Shown: positions 17,657 through 23,034 of the stretch, in pieces
Layout: each line of letters begins with the position of its first letter
Numbering within the stretch: position 1 is the stretch's first letter
From: Rozella allomycis CSF55
Taxonomy: Eukaryota > Rozellomycota
Length of the DNA: 23,034 bases
Assembly: GCA_000442015.1 (NCBI GenBank)
Contig: KE560601.1
Coordinates: 1-23,034 of the forward strand
Direction of reading: 5' to 3'
The notes under the pieces: generated by a model
What the model saw: only the letters and a program-made list of their open reading frames with translations
The model's database searches: none
What the model was told of the DNA's origin: nothing
Made by a program: the position numbers and the translations under genes

Positions 17657-20126
17657 ATGTCGCTACGAAGGAAACCAGTAGACTTTGATGCAGTTTGGGG
17701 TATTTTCGAAAAGAATATAACCAAGTTATTTGAATCCAGTGAAGAAGGAACAGTCCAGGCCATGGACCTTACACAGTATTTGAGTATAAGCACGTTAATA
17801 GAATGGTGTATGAAATGTGTAACGCATATCCAAACTCTTTTTTCTCAGAGTTGAAGAACAAGATTTCGAATTTTCTTTCAGCACAGGCTATCAAGCAAAG
17901 AAAAGTAATAATGATTGCAATACCTACAATGCAAGGCTATAATGAAAGATGTGGATATGATCAAAAAGTATTCAAACGAGTGGGATGTGTATTATAATGC
18001 ATTGTGTTTGTTAAATACTGTGTGTTCGTATTTGAACAGGTGCATTTTGATGAAAAAGGAATCAGATGGGGCAGGATCAAGTGGGCCAGATTTCTATACT
18101 ATAGATATTGTAAACCAATTATGTTCGTATTAGTAGATTGGAAAGAATATATGGAGGGAAAATGTCATTTTATGGATTAAAAGAAACTTTTCAAACAAGT
18201 TGGTGTCGCTTTTACTGTCGTACATTGAAGATGATCGAAGTTCTGGATTTAAAGATAGCAAGCATGCAAATTGTGCTATTAATTCATTTGGTAATCAGCG
18301 ATGAAGTTTTTAAAGTAGTTTTGAGTGATAATGATCCTTTGAACTCTATTAGATTTTACATTGATGAATTTGAGAATTTGATGCTTCAAGAAACTGAAAA
18401 GTATTATAAAAGCGAAGGTAAGACTAATATAACAAATATGAATATTGAATCATTTATGGATGTTGTAAATTGAATTTTTGTGATGGAATTAGGCTTTGAG
18501 AAGATTGGCAGAGGAAAAGGAACGAGCAAATCGATATTTTAAGTTTTCATTTGACAAAGTTGTAGAAGTTTATATTGATCAAGTTATTATTACGAATCAA
18601 AAGTTTATTCAAGAAGAATTTCAGAAATTTGTCGCTAATGATTCGTTTATAGAAATGGAAAAGGCTTATAATTTGTTAGTTCTTGTGAATGAAGGGATTA
18701 ATCCCTTGTTGATTAAATTAAAAGATCATATAGTTAAACTGGGAAGAGAAATCCTGGGAGGGCTTGGCGATGTGGTTATTAAAGATGCTAAACCATTTAT
18801 TACAGCAATGTTAAACTTGCATAATAAATATGATTATCTTGTTTCGCAACATTTTAATAAAGATACCAATTTTGAAACAATATTAGACAAGGTAAACTAC
18901 TTGACAATATTTAATAGGCATTCAGAGAAATAATTAATGACAGAAAAACTAACAAATTTATAAATGCGCCAGAGAATTTAGCTCGCTTTTGCGATACCAT
19001 TTTAAAGAGGAATTCTAAAGTTTCTCTGACAGAGGCGGAAATTGAAGAAAATTTGAGCAACGTGGTAAATTAAATCCTTCAGTATAATATTTGATTATAA
19101 TATTTAAATATGTGGATGACAAGGATGTATTTTCGCAATTTTATTCAAAATTTTTTGGAAAGAGACTAATTCAAAAGAGTTCTGTTTCAATGGAATGTGA
19201 AGTTGGCATGATAACAAAATTAAAAGTATTCAGATTACTAAATTTAGTAAAGGATGTTTGTGGATTCGAATATGTTTCCAAATTACAGAGAATGTATACA
19301 GATATAACAGTTAGTGAGACAATGCACGAAAAATTTCTTCAAAATTACAAATCCTCTCTTTCAAGTAATCTCAATTCTAATCTATTTTAGATGATTTTGA
19401 GTTTGCTATATTAACCGCAGGATCATGGCCAAGCGCATATCAAAACAATCAAGAGTTTATCCCTCCCTTTGAACTTGGCCAATGCATTAAACAATTCCAT
19501 GATTTCTATGAAAAAGAACACAGCGGTCGAAAGTTAACTTGGCTTTACAATCAATCTAGATGTGATTTAAAATTGACTGGGTTTGATAAACGCTACGAAC
19601 TACAAGTCTCAGTCTTTCAATCTTCAATATTACTAACACTAAACAAAGAAGGAAAGATACAATTACATCAAATAGCCGAAGAAACAAAACTCCCTATTCA
19701 CGAAATCAAAAGGAATATCAAACCTTTATTAGAATTAGGAATTATTCTAGAGAACGAAAATAATCAAGAAATTTCAATAAACGACAACTTTTCCCACAAA
19801 AGAGTAAAAATCAAGGTTCCTTCTATTGCCATCAATGAACCAAATGAAAAGGAAAGAGATTCGGTCAAAAAAGCTGTCGAAGATGACAGAAAAATGTACA
19901 TACAAGTAATAACTTATAACTGATAAAATAGGCTTCCATTGTTAGGATCGCTAAAGCAAAAAAGGAAATATCACACAATGACCTTGTTCAAGAAATTATA
20001 TCGCACGCAAAACCCCAGTTTTTACCCTCCATTGCGTTAATCAAATCTATGATTGAACATTTGATTGAAAAACAATTTCTTGAAAGGCATCCGTCAGAAA
20101 AAGGAAAATACATTTATGTCGCCTAA
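17657..20126 (+). CDS. CUL1: Cullin, CUL1-type
   Basis: Eleven exons (17657-17775, 17802-17904, 17936-18109, 18137-18290, 18316-18464, 18493-18891, 18918-19064, 19094-19225, 19253-19364, 19391-19905, 19932-20126) give 732 aa. It is a scaffold of an SCF-type ubiquitin ligase. The N-terminal cullin repeats (residues about 1-370) include MVYEMCNAYP, NIWRENVILWIK and LLVLVNEGINPLL. The cullin homology domain is clear: ENLARFCDTILKRNSK, IIIFKYVDDKDVFSQFY, GFEYVSKLQRMYTDI, LTAGSWPS and HSGRKLTWLYNQS. The C-terminal winged helix has VRIAKAKKEISHNDLV with the predicted neddylation site Lys676, and the family ending YIYVA. GRKLTWLY favours CUL1 over CUL3. Nine introns are GT-AG (25-31 nt); intron 7 (19065-19093) ends in TG. 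AATAAA (20130-20135) follows the stop by 3 nt. Confidence 0.95.
19065..19093 (+). other. Probable GT-TG intron (29 nt) in the cullin gene
   Basis: Begins GTAAATTAAATCC and ends TAATATTTG. The length is not a multiple of three, so it must be removed to keep the conserved cullin frame. Its only AG (CAG, 19080-19082) would lead straight into TGA (tat aat att tga). The TG end gives SNV joined to IIIFKYVDDKDVF, with no gap against CUL1. Confidence 0.8.
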
Positions 20127-20263
20127 ATTAATAAATTCTTCAATTTTTAAATTAAACGTATTTGAATTTTGAAGTTTTCAAATTAATGTCATTCAACAAC
20201 AATTAGCTTTCGGTACACTATCTGTTTCATTTTGTAACAATCGTAGAGGCAATATTAGGAACA

Positions 20264-20336
20264 GGGGTTGTAGCTCATTTGGTAGAGCGCGCGCTTCGCA
20301 TGCGTGAGGCACGGGGTTCGATTCCCCGCAACTCCA
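20264..20336 (+). tRNA. tRNA-Ala (anticodon CGC)
   Basis: 73 nt, no intron, no encoded CCA. The acceptor stem is the same as in the other tRNA-Ala gene (GGGGTTG/CAACTCC, with G3:U70), the anticodon stem is CGCGC/GCGTG with loop TTCGCAT, and the T arm is standard (CGGGG TTCGATT CCCCG). The discriminator base is A. A run of nine or more T directly after it (20337 onward) is a strong RNA polymerase III terminator. It decodes GCG. Confidence 0.97.
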
Positions 20337-20610
20337 TTTTTTTTTACATTTTTCTAAACGACCCAAAAAATCTTTATTATGTGAACGAATGAAATCATTC
20401 CTCAATCAAGAGGCCATTTATTTCATCGTTCGAACCTTCCCAATCTTCTTTGATCAAGTTTCAACCCTCTTTGAAGTCTTCTTTTTGTTCATTAAAAAAA
20501 TTAGCGCATATAATTCAAAGTTTTAATGACCGCAGTAATTCATTAAATCAACGAGAATATTTAAATGTAAAGTGGCAATGAAGAAAGTACTAATCTCTAA
20601 AAATACAGTT
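20337..20610. other. Intergenic, tRNA terminator then nothing recognised
   Basis: Opens with the poly-T terminator of the tRNA and is AT-rich after that. The plus-strand tRNA and the minus-strand Ric8 gene both end here, so no promoter is expected. I see no further feature. Confidence 0.5.
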
Positions 20611-22270
20611 CTATTTATTAACAGTCATTTTTAACATTCCAGTTTTCTCCAATTTAGCCATCAAATCAAGCAACTTCTCTTCTTCCATTTTCCTCTCTTC
20701 ATCAGTCAAACCTTCTAACGGATCTTCTTTCACAGTTGCTTTTATTGTTCCAGATATGGCATCATATGCTTTAACTTTTCCCGTTTTGTCCTCTTCTAAA
20801 ATGACTTCTTCGTCAGGTGACAAATCTCCTGAAAAACTATATGGCTTTTGAGTTTCAGACATTAATCCATTTTCCATTAAGAATCCAGCCGCGTTGCCAA
20901 AACCAACGTGAAAGTTCATTCGATTTACTTTCTCAAATGTACATAATGGTTACCATTCTTTTTACATAATGTATATATTAGGCCACCGGCGTTGGTTTTT
21001 ACAACGTCTTGTATAGACGAGAGGCCGCGAACAATTAATGCTTTCAAACTATCACCTACATGTAAAGGGATATCTCGATTTCTTTTTTTTAGTAAATTGA
21101 CTTTACATTTTGGACGGCAGCACTTCTCTTCGTATCTGCTTTCTTAATGTATAATCAGTATCACATAAAGCAGAAAGAACAGAACAGCAAACTGAGATTG
21201 ATTGCATGGCGCTTTCATTAGGGAAAAATGATGTTACATATCAATAGAGTTTTCCAAATTGACCAGTTGTAAATGTAGAAAGTTTAGCAGTAAACAAATT
21301 CTTAAGTATTTAATCTTTGGGAATTTCTGCAGTAAAGAATGGCCATTGAAATATTGTAGCTGGTAGTTTACGTGGCGAGATTGGTAATTCAATGATAAAA
21401 TCTAAAATTGTCTGGACTGGAATGTTCATTAATAAATTTGATAAATGCACAACAGTTGATAAACAAATTGATGGGGTATTTCCATTACTACCGCGTTCAA
21501 ATATTGCCAATGAATTGAAGATCATTTCCAATAGTCTTAAATTTTACTACACCTAATAAATACTCTGAAGAAGCTTCAATTTTAGTGACTCTAGAAAGTG
21601 TGAAAATAGTTTTGCAAACTTCCTCGATTTCTGATTAGATAATATATTTTCCTTTGAATGTTTTATTAATATCTTTAACGTAACACAGTATTTATTACTA
21701 TTTACTTGTAACATTTGTTCCTTTAATTCTTTTTCCTCTTCATATGAAAGGTGTTCGCTCATCAGTCCGGTGGCAACGAAGATCAATTTTAACTAAAATA
21801 TTGACACATTGTTCTTTGCACAGCTGTTCTGGCAAATATATTCAATGGAAATTACTTTAAGACCTTTAAGTAGAGATTTTAGACCACCGATTTCAATAAA
21901 ATTTGTGCGGCATTGTTCGCTTAAATAGATCATGTTGTATAATGCCTTGTAGGATTCTTCTATTGTGAGATCGTTCATTTCTGTTTCTCTAGCGATGACT
22001 TTAATAATAATATCAATTGTCTAGATAAATGCATTAAATTTGAAACACCTTAATTTCATAAAACGGCTCACAACCATCGATTTCTCTTGCCAAAATTTTA
22101 ATGGATTGAAAGCATCTTTTTGAAACTAGAACTAAAAAAATTAACGGATACCATTTTCATCTCCTTGTTTCAGTAATTGCACAATATTGCCACACCCCTC
22201 TTCACATTTGGGGTAAAGTGTTCGTCTAAAAGGTTTGAAATCCTTTCCCAAGTTAAGATGAACACTCTTA
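20611..22270 (-). CDS. RIC8: Ric8/synembryn, with splicing anomalies
   Basis: Ric8 is a chaperone and guanine-nucleotide exchange factor for G-alpha subunits. Exons on the minus strand are about 22270-22152, 22125-22049, 22020-21856, 21792-21699, 21630-21564, 21535-21372, 21343-21238, 21211-21107, 21081-20954 and 20927-20611. Matching segments are CFQSIKILAREIDGCEPF, LKLIFVATGLMSEHL, IEEVCKTIFTLSRV, VVHLSNLLMNIP, IQDVVKTNAGGLIYTLCKKN and, most diagnostic, VNRMNFHVGFGNAAGFLMEN; the end carries a LEGLTDEERKMEEEKLLDLM segment. I could not fix the start codon: the first exon is open upstream with no ATG, near an N at 22271. The intron at 21344-21371 needs a TG acceptor. At 21793-21855 and 21631-21698 I use distal AG sites, because proximal ones give in-frame stops. 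The gene could alternatively be decaying. AATAAA forms the codons just before the TAG. Confidence 0.8.
21344..21371 (-). other. Probable GT-TG intron (28 nt) in Ric8
   Basis: Read on the minus strand it begins GTAAACTACCAG and ends TTTCAATG. It joins IELPISP-R to HSLLQKFPKIKYLRICLLL and shifts the frame correctly. The internal AG (12 nt in) leaves the frame unchanged and leads to a TAA. Confidence 0.65.
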
Positions 22271-22329
22271 NAAGAAGATATTACATTAAAAGGAAGACGA
22301 AAAAAGGCCAGAAAAGCATTGGAAATGGA

Positions 22330-22694
22330 TGAATAAATGATTATTATTTATTAAAATTGTATCGTTATTAATAGATTGTTGTGTTACCTCAGTGTTTTAA
22401 AGAAGGGTGATATCCTTACAAAATATAGGGTGACATCCTGACAATGGGGTGCGATGACCCGACAAAATGCTCTCTTTACGTGTAGGGTGACGAGCCACCA
22501 AATGAGGGTGACATCCTTACATCCATCCAATCCGAGAAAAGCCTTGATCTACATGTGCAAGACAAGGTAAAACAGATGCATTAGCATTCAAGCAGCGAGG
22601 ATGACTAGAACGTGAGGCATTCATTACAGCAGGNAAAATATCTATGAAGCCATACTTAACTTAAAAATAATTCCACCGAGCTGAATTTTTATGA
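22330..22694. other. Intergenic with degenerate tandem repeat
   Basis: This interval separates Ric8 from the coiled-coil gene at the right edge. It contains the repeat at 22404-22520 and an N at 22634. I find no open frame with family likeness here, though an upstream exon of the coiled-coil gene may be hidden in 22530-22690. Confidence 0.45.
22404..22520. repeat. Five degenerate copies of AGGGTGACATCCTTAC
   Basis: Copies start at 22404 (AGGGTGATATCCTTAC), 22427 (AGGGTGACATCCTGAC), 22446 (GGGGTGCGATGACCCGAC), 22484 (AGGGTGACGAGCCAC) and 22505 (AGGGTGACATCCTTAC). Spacing is irregular (19-38 bp), with AAAAT-like spacers. The DNA is non-coding. Confidence 0.8.
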
Positions 22695-22941
22695 TTGATT
22701 TGCGGTGCTACCAAGCAAAGAATTGCTGGCCTAGAGTCAGAAGTAAAGGATTTGGAGGGTAGAATAAACAACTATAAAGAGGAAAATATTGTGGAACAGT
22801 ATTGTTTATTAATGATTTTTAGTTTAGCACGAACGTGTCAAGGAAAAGGAGGAACTACTAAGTACTAGTGAGATTGATTCTCTTAAAAGCATGCGATTAG
22901 ATTTTTGTGATTTAACAAGTGCGAAAATGAAGGATTTATAA
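22695..22941 (+). CDS. 3' end of a coiled-coil protein gene (partial)
   Basis: Two exons are visible: one ending at 22790 (open from 22695) and 22828-22941, joined by a 37-nt GT-AG intron (22791-22827) that keeps the phase. The product reads QRIAGLESEVKDLEGRINNY, then KEENI, HERVKEKEELLS and ends DLTSAKMKDL. It has clear heptad-like charged helix character. No ATG lies in the open frame and a TGA closes it at 22692-22694, so the 5' exons are unresolved. I do not recognise the family. The stop codon TAA (22939-22941) runs into AATAAA (22940-22945), as in the other genes, which supports a real gene end. Confidence 0.5.
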
Positions 22942-23034
22942 TAAACTGGGTTAAAATAGTTTATTTTTTTTAACTTTGCGCTGTCATTTGCTTCAATGGA
23001 ATAAAAATGATAATCTTTCCAGAGTCTTGAATAT

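Noticed and set aside
20193-20405. 70-codon minus-strand frame
   Set aside because: It runs across the tRNA-Ala(CGC) gene and is explained by the tRNA sequence and its poly-T tail.
21793-21855. Reassigned stop codons (TAG or TAA read as an amino acid) to explain Ric8
   Set aside because: TAA, TAG and TGA all terminate other genes at the conserved protein ends, and other conserved frames contain no internal stops.
21829-21855. A 15-nt intron (GTGTCAATATTTTAG, 21793-21807) downstream of the 27-nt one in Ric8
   Set aside because: It would keep the frame, but no other intron in the window is below 25 nt. A 63-nt intron or an in-frame stop is the simpler reading.

Overview
This 23 kb window is AT-rich nuclear DNA from a very compact eukaryote. 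It holds single genes on both strands, two nuclear-type tRNA-Ala genes, and about fifty spliceosomal introns that I placed by matching reading frame and family alignment. Nearly all introns are 25-31 nt long. The standard genetic code applies: TAA, TAG and TGA all end conserved genes. Gene content (cullin, TFIIE-alpha, GINS Sld5, Ric8, BAG6-like UBL protein, ASXH-domain protein, TPR protein, cystathionine beta-synthase, methylmalonate-semialdehyde dehydrogenase) fits a reduced opisthokont such as an early-diverging, possibly endoparasitic fungus of the Rozella/Cryptomycota kind. That placement is an inference of low to moderate strength. Two N bases (22271, 22634) show this is draft sequence.

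Layout. Bases 1-2505 carry a tandem pair on the minus strand: a complete secreted His-rich protein (1147-2505) and a broken upstream paralogue (1-740). Bases 3043-8558 carry a UBL/BAG6-like gene, a small coiled-coil gene, a TPR gene, and the GINS subunit Sld5 on the opposite strand. Bases 8573-13175 carry an AT-hook/ASXH protein, cystathionine beta-synthase (minus) and TFIIE-alpha. Bases 13176-15212 hold a decayed retroelement-like fragment and an orphan membrane-anchored protein. Bases 15604-20336 hold tRNA-Ala(AGC), methylmalonate-semialdehyde dehydrogenase, a CUL1-type cullin and tRNA-Ala(CGC). Bases 20611-22270 hold Ric8/synembryn (minus). The last 700 bases hold a degenerate repeat and the 3' end of a coiled-coil gene.

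The genes do not form one pathway. They include replication (Sld5), transcription and chromatin (TFIIE-alpha, ASXH protein), protein turnover (cullin, UBL protein), G-protein signalling (Ric8) and amino-acid metabolism (CBS, MMSDH). The common theme is extreme compaction: two start codons separated by 14 bp, stop codons of convergent genes separated by 7 and 9 bp, and an AATAAA poly(A) signal overlapping or within about 11 nt of almost every stop codon.

The most unusual signal is in the introns. Three introns in three genes (MMSDH, cullin, Ric8) can be placed only if they end in TG instead of AG, and one MMSDH intron fits a GC-AG intron. Ric8 also has two places where the nearest AG acceptor gives an in-frame stop and a more distal AG restores the reading frame.
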